DNA of 64,000 nucleotides from Aestuariibaculum sp. M13 (GTDB lineage Bacteria; Bacteroidota; Bacteroidia; Flavobacteriales; Flavobacteriaceae): NCBI RefSeq assembly GCF_024723255.1, contig NZ_JANIAC010000001.1, positions 1,131,548 to 1,195,547 of the forward strand, read 5' to 3'. Shown piece by piece: positions 25,876 to 35,583 of this stretch (position 1 is its first letter; each line of letters starts with the position of its first letter). The notes under the pieces were generated by a model. It saw only the letters and a program-made list of their open reading frames with translations, ran no database searches and was not told where the DNA came from. The position numbers and the translations under genes were made by a program.

Positions 25876-26316
25876 TTATCCTATCCAAGCATCCCATGGA
25901 ATTCTTGATAATAGTAACACTAAACCAATAGAGTAAAAAATGGCAATTGGTTTTAGCTTAGCCTGAGACGTTAATTTCTTTTTATGTTTAGAATAGCCTA
26001 TGGTAATGGCAGCTATCGCCAAAATATTTACAAAAGGGTGTTCTACCAAATACAAACGAGCAATAGGGTTCTTCATAACTTCACCTCCCAATTGTCCCCA
26101 CAATTCTAATCTTGGCGAAACCACATACAGAATCATACCGATTAATAATTGAGTGTGTGTTAGAATTAATGTAAAAAGTGCTAATCTGAAATCTTTTGCT
26201 TCGTATTCCTTTTTACCTGTTACTTTAATTATAGCATTTACAACCGTAATAATTAAAACAATAAACACTAAATACGCCCAATAAGAGTGCAGACTTTTTA
26301 CAACTTCGTAGAACAT
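25876..26316 (-). CDS. Four-helix inner-membrane protein, cytochrome-b-like
   Basis: A 146-residue protein with four predicted membrane helices (about 13-30, 47-67, 92-108, 122-140). Histidines near or in helices (SLHSYWAY at the start, LTHTQLLIGM in helix 2, VEHPFVN before helix 3) could ligate heme. The HTQLLIGM pattern recalls the four-helix halves of COX15/CtaA-type heme proteins. Relatives in this family are often labelled cytochrome b, without much proof as far as I know. It has its own -7 box 27 bases upstream and sits as an insert between the two TonB receptor blocks. Confidence 0.65.
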   Translation of the reverse strand: MFYEVVKSLHSYWAYLVFIVLIITVVNAIIKVTGKKEYEAKDFRLALFTLILTHTQLLIGMILYVVSPRLELWGQLGGEVMKNPIARLYLVEHPFVNILAIAAITIGYSKHKKKLTSQAKLKPIAIFYSIGLVLLLSRIPWDAWIG

Positions 26317-26343
26317 GAATTTTTTATTTTAAATTTTGAATAG

Positions 26344-26351
26344 CAAATGTA
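26344..26351 (-). promoter_or_regulatory. -7 promoter box (TACATTTG)
   Basis: Perfect TAnnTTTG on the minus strand, 27 bases before the start of the four-helix membrane protein gene. Confidence 0.55.
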
Positions 26352-26364
26352 CTAATTAAAAACA

Positions 26365-26392
26365 TAAAAAAACCGCTTCAAATGAAGCGGTT
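26365..26392 (-). terminator. Terminator after the choice-of-anchor-J lipoprotein gene
   Basis: AACCGCTTCA / TGAAGCGGTT with a two-base loop (26371-26392), followed on the minus strand by a U-run. It ends the second receptor-lipoprotein operon. Confidence 0.87.
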
Positions 26393-26418
26393 TCTAGATT
26401 TATTAAGATTAAATCCCA

Positions 26419-28071
26419 TTATTCTGTTGGAAGTTGCCAAACACCATCGGTCTTAATAACCAACAGGCTTTCAGTTCCGCTGGATCCGTTATAAATATCA
26501 AAAGTTACAAGATATTTTTGACCTTCCTCCGCTGATGGATCTAATTCATTCAGCACATAATCCATAGCTTCAGCAATCATAGCATCAGTCCATTCTGCAG
26601 CATTTCCAGGACGTCTTTCAAAGTTTCCATAATTATCCATACTTGTTGTCGCTGCTGAATATTTACTGCTTAATGATTCCACGATTAAATCATAATCTGA
26701 AGGAACCAATGTGTAACGAATAGTATTATCTGGAACCCAAACACCGTCTTCTAGACCAAACTGTAATGTTGTTTCAATAGTAGATTCAGCACCGGTCCAA
26801 ATACCATCAATTACTGTGTATAAGTTACCGCGTCTTTGAGCACCGCTAGAGCTTGAATAATAATCATAAATTACAAACTTCTCTTCATCCTCTTGACCAT
26901 AAGGAAACTTTAAGCTCATAAAAGTTGGTAAATAATTGTTTGGAGGAATAGAACTTCCAAAATTGTTATACTGACCCGGCTGACCAGAGCCTTCTCCCAT
27001 AGAATCGAAATCTTCAGAACTTAAATAATAAACACCTTCCATAAGCTCCCATGCACCGCCAGTATATATAAAATACTCTCCTTTAGAGTTTGCATCTCCA
27101 GTAACACCTAAGGTTTTAATTGCTAAACCAGATATTCTCCAACGTCCAACATCTGTACCTAAAGATGAATATTTAAATGCAATATTTATAGTTTGTCCGT
27201 CATAAGCTGAAAAATCGTAATCTTCAGATAAGGCTGTATAATCGTCAACCCCTGCTGCCGTTGCCAAACTTATTTCATTCCATGTCGCCGTAGCTACATC
27301 TCCAGAATAATCGGTAGAAACTAAAATTTGAAGTAATGATAAATCGCTGGCATATTTTATTGCATGTGCAATTTGGAATTTTAAATCGCTTTCTCCTGAT
27401 AAATCGATAGATGGAGACACCAACCATTCTGTATTATCTTCGGCACTGCCATAAGCATTTCCTTGTACATAACTGGAATTAGATGTCCAAACTTCATAAT
27501 TTCCGACTCCTTCCGCAGGCGTCCACCCCTCAAGGCTTCCGGCAAAATCGTAAGCCACGACATCGGCTAATCCTACTTCCGGTGTGGTTAAATATTGGTC
27601 GTATTTTGCTAAAACTATTTGCCCTTCTTCAGGACTTGCAATTTGAGCATCTAAAATATCCGGAATCATAGATGTTGCATCAACATTCGGGTAAAACCCA
27701 AAAGCATCACTTCCTGCAGATGCATAATCTGTTTTTGACAACTCATAAATATCTGAACCTGTCAAATCGCTTACCCCTTCTGCAGCTCCTACATAAAGCA
27801 TATAGGCAACGGTAATTGAAGATCCATCTGATAAATATGGATAAAGCTCACCTAAATAGCCTGGTAACAACTCTTTAGCTTCATCTTCGGAATTGAAACT
27901 TCCGTAGGCTAAATCCAACTCGTCATAATCGTCGTCCGTTAAAGTAATTGACACTTCTTCAACAACACCGGTTTCTCCCGATTTAGCTTCATTATGAATA
28001 TCTTCCATAGGATTACAACCAACCATGATTGCTCCTAACAATATCGTGTATAAATAATATATCTTTTTCAT
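26419..28071 (-). CDS. Choice-of-anchor-J surface lipoprotein
   Basis: A 550-residue lipoprotein. The signal is MKKIYYLYTILLGAIMVGC with lipidated Cys19. The N-terminal ~165 residues are acidic (VEEVSITLTDDDYDELDLAYG) with no clear family. A choice-of-anchor-J jelly-roll covers ~170-320 (YDFAGSLEGWTPAEG, then NTEWLVSPSIDLSG), as in the DUF5689 protein at 20.5 kb. The C-terminal part contains two similar acidic blocks of the type LTPSDYDLIVESL. It starts 8 bases after its TonB receptor and is surely cotranscribed, so it is the likely extracellular partner of that receptor. Confidence 0.82.
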   Translation of the reverse strand: MKKIYYLYTILLGAIMVGCNPMEDIHNEAKSGETGVVEEVSITLTDDDYDELDLAYGSFNSEDEAKELLPGYLGELYPYLSDGSSITVAYMLYVGAAEGVSDLTGSDIYELSKTDYASAGSDAFGFYPNVDATSMIPDILDAQIASPEEGQIVLAKYDQYLTTPEVGLADVVAYDFAGSLEGWTPAEGVGNYEVWTSNSSYVQGNAYGSAEDNTEWLVSPSIDLSGESDLKFQIAHAIKYASDLSLLQILVSTDYSGDVATATWNEISLATAAGVDDYTALSEDYDFSAYDGQTINIAFKYSSLGTDVGRWRISGLAIKTLGVTGDANSKGEYFIYTGGAWELMEGVYYLSSEDFDSMGEGSGQPGQYNNFGSSIPPNNYLPTFMSLKFPYGQEDEEKFVIYDYYSSSSGAQRRGNLYTVIDGIWTGAESTIETTLQFGLEDGVWVPDNTIRYTLVPSDYDLIVESLSSKYSAATTSMDNYGNFERRPGNAAEWTDAMIAEAMDYVLNELDPSAEEGQKYLVTFDIYNGSSGTESLLVIKTDGVWQLPTE

Positions 28072-28079
28072 CGTTCTTT

Positions 28080-30617
28080 TTAAAAATTAAGTTTTAAACC
28101 AACACTGTAAGTTCTTCCTGCACCATAGTAAACTAGAGCAGTAGATGCTGTACCATCAACATCATTAGCATCAGAAATATATTCAGTATTAAACACGTTA
28201 TTAATTTTACCGTTTAATACGGCTTCAAACCCACCCATATCAAAAGCATGAGTTAAACCCAGGTCGAAAAGTCCAAAATCAGGTAATTTCCAAACGTCTG
28301 GTAAATCGGCACTAGATCTGTTTGTAACGTCGTATGAAGCATAGTTATCTCCGGCAAAGTTATAATCAGCGTAGATTGAAGATTTAGGAGCAAGTTTATA
28401 TTTAGCACCTAAAGCAAATGTTGTTTGTGCTGCATCACCCACTTTAATACCATCGGCAATTACAACAACTTCATCTATAACAGTACCACCTTGATCTTGC
28501 ACCTGGGCAGATGTATTACTTTTCCATTTCCAGTCTCCTAATGAAGCCATCCCTGTAAATGATAATTTATCTGTTAATTTATATCTTAAATCTACCTCAA
28601 TACCTTGGTGTAAAGCATCGATACCTAATAAATTGTAAAAATATAATTCATCGTTTGCGCCTTGAAGCGATCCACTGTAAGCCTTATCTAACCATTTCGT
28701 ATAATAGATATTTACATTAGCAGATAACTTTTCACTTCTGTATCCATAGCCTAACTCAGCACTAAATACCTTTTCATTTACTGCATCGGCATTAGGAACG
28801 TTACCATCTTCATCTAAGAATACATTATCTAAAAATGGGGCTTTTGAGAAGTAACCAATGTTTACGAATACATTGTTATTAATGTCTAAATTGTAGTTAC
28901 CACCACCTTTTACACCAAAGCCTAAGAAGTCTACATAATCTGAAGAACGACTTCCTGTAAGTTCACTGTTCATAAATTCCTTTTGCTTATAACTGCTGTT
29001 AGAAATATCAGCAGCAACGAAGAAATTTAACGCATCTGTTAATTGATATTCTGCCTGTCCAAAAAGTCCAGTTCTCAATACCACACCATCGTAATCTTTA
29101 TTGTATTTATCACCAACACGTAATGGCTTTCCATACGCAAAAGTATCAGTTTCATTATCTAAAAAGAATTGTCCACCTAATAAATCATCAACTTCATACC
29201 AATGAGACCCTATATAATAACGTCCATCTAAACCACCTGAAATGGTTAACTGATCGTTGATTTTATTTTTATAAGTTGACAATAAACCATACCATTCATG
29301 AGAGTTTCTGGAAGACGAAATAATATCTGTAGAACCAGCTGCTCCGTTAGCTATATTTTCTTCAATAACTCTATCGAAATCTATAGGTTGTAAGCCTGAA
29401 CCTCCAATACGATATTCGCTAGATCCAATTTTAGAACCTTCATCTCTACGACCACCCCCTGATCCAAATGATGCGTATAAAGCAGTAGATAAAGCAGAAT
29501 TCTCATTAATCTCCCATAAATGATTTAAAGAGATTTGTGGCTTATGGTAGAAGTTAAATGATTGATGGTATACTTCTCCATTTTTATAACCCCAGTCTTT
29601 ATTCGCTTTTTTAGGTCCAGAATCGGTATCTAACAATTCTGCAATTGTTGAACGATTATAACGCTGACCATGTGTTTGCTGTGCTCCAAAAGCAGTAAAT
29701 GTTAACCTGTGTTGTTCATTTAACTGTTGTGCTAAACTCACAAAATAGTTATATCCTGAAAACTCGGTTCCATCAACATAACCATCACCAGAAATTTTAG
29801 AAGCACTAACAGTTGCTGCAAAACCTTTTTCGGTTAATCCGGTTGAATAGGTCATTCCGTATTTTAAATAACCATTATTACCAATACTTGAATATACATT
29901 TCCACCTTGTTCTGCATCGGTAGATTTAGTAATGATATTAATGGTACCACCAACGGAAGATACGGCAACTTTCGATGCCCCTAAACCTCTTTGAACCTGC
30001 ATAGACGATGTAACATCTCCTAAACCAGCCCAGTTAGACCAGTATACAGCTCCGTTTTCCATATCATTAACAGGAACCCCATTAATCATTACAGCGACAT
30101 TCTCCGAATCAAATCCTCGAAGATTAATTCTACCATCACCATAACCACCACCGGCACGAGTTGCATAAACACCTGGCGTAGCTTTTAAAATTTCAGGGAA
30201 CTCTTGAGTACTTAATTTTAAGGAAATCTCTTCCGATTTAATTGTAGACACAGCCACAGGTGTTTTTCTATCTACAGCTACAGATGCTATAATTTGAATT
30301 TCCTGTAAACCTACCTGACTAGACTCCATAGATATGGTGCCTAAATCTCCGCCTTTAGAGAAAGCTATCGTTTTTGTAGTATACCCCACATAAGTGATTA
30401 AAATTTCTCCTGAACTTGATTCCGTTTCTAATGTAAAGTTTCCATCGAAATCTGTTACAACTCCGTTGGTTGTCCCCTTTTCTATAACATTAGCGCCTGG
30501 AAGAGGCATGTTTATTCCAGCTTCTACAACTACCCCTTTAATTGTAGTTTGTGCCAAAATAACTGAAGTAAATAATAATGCCACCGCGAGCATTATAAAC
30601 TGAGTGGTTTTTTTCAT
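28080..30617 (-). CDS. TonB-dependent receptor (second paralogue)
   Basis: An 845-residue outer-membrane receptor. The signal peptide ends TSVILAQ. The carboxypeptidase-regulatory-like domain (about 24-105) contains GANVIEKGTTNGVVTDFDGN. The plug follows with GDGRINLRGFDSENVAVMIN and VYWSNWAGLGDV, and the barrel ends YSVGLKLNF. It is homologous to the 922-residue receptor at 21.9 kb and, like it, is followed by a choice-of-anchor-J lipoprotein. No canonical -7 box is visible upstream, so control may differ. The substrate is unknown. Confidence 0.92.
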   Translation of the reverse strand: MKKTTQFIMLAVALLFTSVILAQTTIKGVVVEAGINMPLPGANVIEKGTTNGVVTDFDGNFTLETESSSGEILITYVGYTTKTIAFSKGGDLGTISMESSQVGLQEIQIIASVAVDRKTPVAVSTIKSEEISLKLSTQEFPEILKATPGVYATRAGGGYGDGRINLRGFDSENVAVMINGVPVNDMENGAVYWSNWAGLGDVTSSMQVQRGLGASKVAVSSVGGTINIITKSTDAEQGGNVYSSIGNNGYLKYGMTYSTGLTEKGFAATVSASKISGDGYVDGTEFSGYNYFVSLAQQLNEQHRLTFTAFGAQQTHGQRYNRSTIAELLDTDSGPKKANKDWGYKNGEVYHQSFNFYHKPQISLNHLWEINENSALSTALYASFGSGGGRRDEGSKIGSSEYRIGGSGLQPIDFDRVIEENIANGAAGSTDIISSSRNSHEWYGLLSTYKNKINDQLTISGGLDGRYYIGSHWYEVDDLLGGQFFLDNETDTFAYGKPLRVGDKYNKDYDGVVLRTGLFGQAEYQLTDALNFFVAADISNSSYKQKEFMNSELTGSRSSDYVDFLGFGVKGGGNYNLDINNNVFVNIGYFSKAPFLDNVFLDEDGNVPNADAVNEKVFSAELGYGYRSEKLSANVNIYYTKWLDKAYSGSLQGANDELYFYNLLGIDALHQGIEVDLRYKLTDKLSFTGMASLGDWKWKSNTSAQVQDQGGTVIDEVVVIADGIKVGDAAQTTFALGAKYKLAPKSSIYADYNFAGDNYASYDVTNRSSADLPDVWKLPDFGLFDLGLTHAFDMGGFEAVLNGKINNVFNTEYISDANDVDGTASTALVYYGAGRTYSVGLKLNF

Positions 30618-30709
30618 AATTAATTATTTGAATTAGTCGACATAAAAATACGGATAATCAGAAAACATTCATTACCAATATGTTAATTATTTTAACGATT
30701 GTTGATAAA

Positions 30710-30745
30710 AAAAACGCGCCAGTATTAAATATACTGACGCGTTTT
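30710..30745 (-). terminator. Terminator after pgi
   Basis: AACGCG..CAGTAT / ATACTG..CGCGTT stem around a TAA-type loop, followed on the minus strand by a long U-run. It ends the DUF3108-kynA-M23-pgi unit. Confidence 0.88.
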
Positions 30746-30774
30746 CATATTTATGATGAGAAATTCTTTGTGTT

Positions 30775-32394
30775 TTACGAATTTCCTTTATAATAATTCA
30801 ACAAATTCTGTGTTGAGGAATCATGTTTAGAATCCGCACTATTGTTAAATTCATGTAAAATTTTATTAGCTAATTGTTTACCTAATTCTACCCCAAATTG
30901 ATCATAGCTAAAGATATTCCAGATAATACCTTGTACAAATATCTTATGCTCATACATGGCTATTAATTTTCCTAAACTCTCTGGTGACAACTTGTTAATA
31001 AACACCGTATTTGTAGGCTTATTACCTTCAAACACTTTAAAAGGCACCAAACTACCTGTAGTTCCTTCAGCTAAAACTTCTTCTTTAGTCTTTCCGTTTA
31101 ACAAAGCTTCGGTTTGTGCTAAAAAGTTGGAGATTAATTTATCCTGGTGATCTTTGTTATTATGTAACGAATGAGTAAAACCAATAAAATCGGAAGGAAT
31201 CAATTTAGTTCCTTGATGTATTAATTGGAAAAAGGCATGCTGCGCATTGGTTCCTGGCTCTCCCCAGATAATCGTTCCGGTTTGGTAGTCAATCGGGTTT
31301 CCATTTCTATCAACACTTTTACCATTACTTTCCATAATACCTTGCTGCAAATAGGTTGCAAACTGATTAAGGTATTGCGAATACGGTATAATAGCTTCGC
31401 TTTCAGCTTTAAAAAAGTTGTTATACCACACACTTATTAAAGCTAAAATAACCGGAATGTTTTGGCTGAAATCTTCATTTTTAAAATGCTCATCCATTTT
31501 ATGAGCACCTTTCAGCAGGTTTTCAAAATTATTATAACCAATAGATAAACTAATAGATAAACCTACCGCACTCCAAAGCGAGAAACGACCACCAACCCAA
31601 TCCCACATCGGGAAAATATTATTTTCATCAATTCCGAAAGCTTTTACATTCGTAATATTGGTGGATACAGCAACGAAATGTTGAGCAATCGCTGTTTCAT
31701 CGGCTGATTTTAAAAACCATGTTTTTATGGTATTAGCATTTGAAAGCGTTTCCTGAGTTGTAAAGGTTTTAGATACAATTACAAAAAGAGTAGTTTCAGG
31801 ATTCAGTTTTTTAATCACCTCATTTACATGATCACCATCCACATTACTCACGAAATGTGTGGTTAAATGATTTTTGTAATACTGAAGCGCATCTACAACC
31901 ATTGCCGGTCCTAAATCTGATCCCCCAATACCAATATTAACAATATCGGTAAACGTTTTTCCTGTATACCCCGTTAGGTGTCCGTTTACTACATCGTTAG
32001 TAAACTTTTCAATTTTCTTTTTTACCTCATAAATTTCAGGCATCACATTTACACCATCTACCTTAAAATCGGCAGACTGAGGCGCACGAAGAGCCATGTG
32101 CAATACGGCACGCCCTTCGGTTTGATTGATGGTTTCTCCTGAAAACTGACTGTTTATGGCCTCTTTTAATTTTACCTCATCGGCCAACTCTAACAAATAT
32201 TTTATAGTTTCTTCGGTTATTCGGTTTTTAGAATAATCGACATAAAAGTCGTCCCATTTAATAGTGAACTTATTTGCTCGCTCGTCATCCTGAGCAAACA
32301 AATCTTTCATGTGCACATCATTTATGTTCTCAAAATGATCTTGAAGTTTTTTCCAAGACTTTGTTTCGGTTGGATTAATGTTTGGTAATGCCAT
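30775..32394 (-). CDS. pgi: Glucose-6-phosphate isomerase
   Basis: Interconverts glucose 6-phosphate and fructose 6-phosphate in cytoplasmic glycolysis and gluconeogenesis. The 539-residue product has normal length for the long form. Visible signatures are [42 protein letters not shown], the second signature around [19 protein letters not shown], and the catalytic-site SLHNNKDH region. It starts 2 bases after the M23 peptidase gene, so it is translationally close to it. Confidence 0.98.
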   Translation of the reverse strand: MALPNINPTETKSWKKLQDHFENINDVHMKDLFAQDDERANKFTIKWDDFYVDYSKNRITEETIKYLLELADEVKLKEAINSQFSGETINQTEGRAVLHMALRAPQSADFKVDGVNVMPEIYEVKKKIEKFTNDVVNGHLTGYTGKTFTDIVNIGIGGSDLGPAMVVDALQYYKNHLTTHFVSNVDGDHVNEVIKKLNPETTLFVIVSKTFTTQETLSNANTIKTWFLKSADETAIAQHFVAVSTNITNVKAFGIDENNIFPMWDWVGGRFSLWSAVGLSISLSIGYNNFENLLKGAHKMDEHFKNEDFSQNIPVILALISVWYNNFFKAESEAIIPYSQYLNQFATYLQQGIMESNGKSVDRNGNPIDYQTGTIIWGEPGTNAQHAFFQLIHQGTKLIPSDFIGFTHSLHNNKDHQDKLISNFLAQTEALLNGKTKEEVLAEGTTGSLVPFKVFEGNKPTNTVFINKLSPESLGKLIAMYEHKIFVQGIIWNIFSYDQFGVELGKQLANKILHEFNNSADSKHDSSTQNLLNYYKGNS

Positions 32395-32396
32395 AA

Positions 32397-33716
32397 TTAA
32401 GAAGTTGCTTGTCTGATTTCTGGTTGTTTTAGTTCGTCTTCCTCAAGTTTTTGAGGTTTAAAGTTTGTATTATCAAGTTGATATTTTATTGGTTTTATAA
32501 ACTCTAAATATTTGTCTTTTAAACTATCGGCAATAGGTTCTGCTTCCGGCAATTTTTGTCTAAACGGATCGACCTGAACACCATTTTTCCAGAAACGGTA
32601 ACACACATGAGGCCCCGACGTATTTCCGGTCATACCTACCCAACCAATAACATCGCCCTGTTTCACATAATCACCTGCTTTTACCTTACGTTTCTGCATG
32701 TGTAAATACTGCGTTTCATATACCTTGTTATGACGAATCTTTACATAATTACCATTTCCGCCGGTATAACTTGATTTTGTAACCTTTCCACTTGCTGTAG
32801 CAACAATTGGAGTTCCAATATTCGCTGCAAAATCAGTTCCTTTATGCGGACGTACTTTATTACCATACAAAGCGATTCTTCTGTTTAAATTATAACGCGA
32901 AGAAATTCTTTTATACTCAACTGGTGCTTTTAAAAATGCACGACGTAATGTTTTTGCTTCTTCGTTATAAAAATCGGTTAACCCTTTAACGCTATCGGTT
33001 TTAAATCTAAAAGCATAAAAAGGTTCGCTATTATGCTCAAAATAAGCTGCCTTTATTCTATTAATACCTGCATAAATGGTATCATCGATATACTTATCGG
33101 TGTAAATAACTTTGAAACGATCGCCTTTTTGAAGTCTTGTAAAATCGATAGTCCATGCATAAATATCAGACATTTTATAGGCTAAAACCAAACTTAAGCC
33201 ATCGTCATCTAAAGTTTGCGAAATGTTACTATTAATAACACCTGTGTAGACTTTTTCTACATACTTTATTGGCTTTTTACTCTTGTAGGCGTGAATCGAA
33301 TCTTTAAAACTAACTACAATATACTCCTCTACACTTGGCTGATAAATAAACTTTTCAGGAATCTCTAACGAATCTTTAGAACACAGTAACGTATAAGGCC
33401 TCCCTTTTTGAAGATATCTTGCAATATCGTAAGTCTCCTTTGCTGTTTCAGCGATATGAAAAATTTGAGGGTATCCTATTTTATTACGTTCTAAAATCTG
33501 GCCAAAACTCTCTCCCGATTTTACTGTATCGCGTTTAACTACATAATCGTTAAAGTTAAATCCGAATTCTATGTGTTCTTTTGGTTCAACTATAGCTATC
33601 TCCTTTTGCTCTACTACCGGTTTTTCTTTGTCTTTGCAGCTTACCAACCCTAAGGCCAATAGCGGTATAATTGTTAAATATCTGTTCCCCAATTTTCTTT
33701 TTCTTGCTCTGTCCAT
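32397..33716 (-). CDS. M23 peptidoglycan DD-metallopeptidase lipoprotein
   Basis: A cell-wall hydrolase of 439 residues, started at ATG 33716 because it gives a lipoprotein signal ([14 protein letters not shown], Cys27) behind a basic N-terminus. A LysM/OapA-like middle part (about 60-260) precedes the M23 domain. Zinc ligands His291 and Asp295 are in PHKGTDFAA and the catalytic His339 is in YLHM. The usual HxH is instead H370-V-C372 (GPHVCYRFW), so one zinc ligand is Cys. The gene overlaps the 3' end of kynA by 43 bases. Confidence 0.88.
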   Translation of the reverse strand: MDRARKRKLGNRYLTIIPLLALGLVSCKDKEKPVVEQKEIAIVEPKEHIEFGFNFNDYVVKRDTVKSGESFGQILERNKIGYPQIFHIAETAKETYDIARYLQKGRPYTLLCSKDSLEIPEKFIYQPSVEEYIVVSFKDSIHAYKSKKPIKYVEKVYTGVINSNISQTLDDDGLSLVLAYKMSDIYAWTIDFTRLQKGDRFKVIYTDKYIDDTIYAGINRIKAAYFEHNSEPFYAFRFKTDSVKGLTDFYNEEAKTLRRAFLKAPVEYKRISSRYNLNRRIALYGNKVRPHKGTDFAANIGTPIVATASGKVTKSSYTGGNGNYVKIRHNKVYETQYLHMQKRKVKAGDYVKQGDVIGWVGMTGNTSGPHVCYRFWKNGVQVDPFRQKLPEAEPIADSLKDKYLEFIKPIKYQLDNTNFKPQKLEEDELKQPEIRQATS

Positions 33717-34591
33717 AACTCTGGAAAAAATATTCTCTTTTGATATTTCGGGTGCATGTATTTTACCCATTCACTCCCTCCTGTTGCTTCGGCGGTCTTT
33801 CCGCCAATATTTAAATAATGATTTGCTGTATTATAATGTGCCATAACCCATTTAATATTAACGGTATAATCGTAATGACGCATGGCTTTTATTAACGCTT
33901 CATTTTCTTGAGCCTCCTTTGGAAGCGCCTTATATTTCGCGTATAAATTGTTTTTATAATAAAATTTGGTAAATCTAATGAATTCGTCTTTGTATTTTTC
34001 TTCAAAAACTGTTAAAGTGTAACTCTTTTTACCTGTTTTATAGTCTTTTCCTGCTGCCTGCCAGTATAAATGTTCAAAAGCATTCTCGTAAGACGAATTT
34101 CTGTCAATTGTATCTCTAAAACGCTTGTCGATTAGATTGATTAATTCAGTAGAAGCGAATTCTATTTTTCGGTACTGCGCACTTTGAAATCCGCTGGCTG
34201 GCGTTAAGGTTTTTCTAAACTCATTGTACTGCTCTAAATCCATACCGTCTTTCATAATACTGAAAGACGAGGTTAGCATATCGAAATAGCGACTAATACG
34301 CATGATTTTTGTAGTATAGAAATCGGCTTCAACTTTTTTAGTTTTAGCTACCTGATCGATTTCCCAAAGTATCATTTTAAACAATAATTCGTTTACCTGA
34401 TGATACATGATAAATACCATTTCATCTTTAAACGTGGTGCGTTGTACCTGAAGATTTAATAAGGCATCGGTTTGAATATAATCCCAATAGTTTAAAGGCT
34501 TACTTTGCAACAAACCTTCCAGATAATCTTCGACATCCTGGTCTATTGCCTCATATTTTTCCTTTAGTTGATTGGTTATTTTTTTATCCAA
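33674..34591 (-). CDS. kynA: Tryptophan 2,3-dioxygenase
   Basis: Heme enzyme that opens the tryptophan indole ring to N-formylkynurenine. The 305-residue length is typical. Motifs include LNYWDYIQTDALLNLQ at the N-terminus, the conserved MYHQVNELLFKMILWE with a proximal active-site His, and SGFQSAQYRKIE. The C-terminal half carries TGGSEWVKYMHP. It lies 5 bases behind the DUF3108 gene and overlaps the M23 peptidase gene by 43 bases. No other kynurenine-pathway gene is in the window, so the fate of kynurenine is not shown here. Confidence 0.95.
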   Translation of the reverse strand: MDKKITNQLKEKYEAIDQDVEDYLEGLLQSKPLNYWDYIQTDALLNLQVQRTTFKDEMVFIMYHQVNELLFKMILWEIDQVAKTKKVEADFYTTKIMRISRYFDMLTSSFSIMKDGMDLEQYNEFRKTLTPASGFQSAQYRKIEFASTELINLIDKRFRDTIDRNSSYENAFEHLYWQAAGKDYKTGKKSYTLTVFEEKYKDEFIRFTKFYYKNNLYAKYKALPKEAQENEALIKAMRHYDYTVNIKWVMAHYNTANHYLNIGGKTAEATGGSEWVKYMHPKYQKRIFFPELWTEQEKENWGTDI

Positions 34592-34596
34592 AGTCT

Positions 34597-35382
34597 CTAG
34601 TTTTTTCCAGCTATAATTTTAAATGAATGTTTCAAGCCTTTGTAAGCTTCTAAGTCTGCTCTCAACGACCCTACAGCAAGGTCTGCTTTGATTCGTAAAG
34701 GTACTTTATTTTTATCTTTTGAAACCCAAAGCGTTAAACTTTCTTCCTCTTTAAACACACGACCTGCCATAACATATGGTCTGAATTTTAAAGCAAGAAC
34801 ATTCCCAAAATCGGTTTCAATAACTTCTTCACCTAAATACTTTAATTTAAAACCATAGTTTTCTTCATCGAAAAACATATCAGTTCTAATTTCCTGACCT
34901 TTTTTTAAGGATTTAATATCTATATTATCACGTAAGTAATAATACGTCGATACCATATCCTGAACATTCACAGGCGTATCAAAAACCCTTTTGGTATTGT
35001 GCTTTTTATTAAACACATGGGCTTTATTCTTAGTTTGATCGAAATTAATTTCAATATCTTTTATGTGGCCACCCTCATCTATTTTACGAATAAATTTATA
35101 AGGCTTAATAGCTTCCTTATCGAAGTAACTTTCATAAAGATCTTCTACTCTAAAGAACCATTTAATCATTCCGGTGGTCCAGCCTTTACCTACTACATGA
35201 TATACGTCCTTACCATCTATCTTTGCGTCTTTAACCGTAAGTGTTGCGTTACCTGCCTTTAAAAATCCACTATAACTCATTTTAAACTTAAACCATTCTC
35301 CGGTGCCAAAGGAAGACTCCTGCTGAGCATATGAGAGCGGCATGGTTAGTAAAACGGATAATATAAGTAGTGTTTTTTTCAT
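34597..35382 (-). CDS. DUF3108 periplasmic protein
   Basis: A 261-residue exported protein with a signal peptide (ILSVLLTMPLSYAQ). The body is a predicted beta-rich lipocalin-like scaffold: GEWFKFKMSYSGFLKAGNAT near the start, then GWTTGMIKWFFRVEDLYESY, DMVSTYYYLR and LTLWVSKDKNKVPLRI near the end. These are standard DUF3108 motifs. The function is unknown. It leads the operon into kynA with a 5-base gap. Confidence 0.85.
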   Translation of the reverse strand: MKKTLLILSVLLTMPLSYAQQESSFGTGEWFKFKMSYSGFLKAGNATLTVKDAKIDGKDVYHVVGKGWTTGMIKWFFRVEDLYESYFDKEAIKPYKFIRKIDEGGHIKDIEINFDQTKNKAHVFNKKHNTKRVFDTPVNVQDMVSTYYYLRDNIDIKSLKKGQEIRTDMFFDEENYGFKLKYLGEEVIETDFGNVLALKFRPYVMAGRVFKEEESLTLWVSKDKNKVPLRIKADLAVGSLRADLEAYKGLKHSFKIIAGKN

Positions 35383-35458
35383 GTGATTCGGGTGCTTGTA
35401 ATTAACTTTTCAACTAAGTTTTTATTGCGTTTTAATTATGGAATTACAATTACTATTC

Positions 35459-35466
35459 CAAAAATA
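35459..35466 (-). promoter_or_regulatory. Possible -7 promoter box (TATTTTTG)
   Basis: Perfect TAnnTTTG on the minus strand, 76 bases before the DUF3108 start. It is the likely promoter of the DUF3108-kynA-M23-pgi run. Confidence 0.4.
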
Positions 35467-35531
35467 TAAAAATTAGTGGTTCGCCCTGTAATATTAAGAA
35501 GACCTTTAAGTTAAATTGTTACACCCGAAAA

Positions 35532-35560
35532 CAAAAAAAGCTATCAAATAAATGATAGCT
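35532..35560 (-). terminator. Terminator after hpd
   Basis: AGCTATCA / TGATAGCT (35539-35546, 35553-35560) with a 6-base loop, followed on the minus strand by seven U. It ends the hmgA-hpd operon. Confidence 0.9.
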
Positions 35561-35583
35561 CTTCATCAAACTTAAAATTATAA

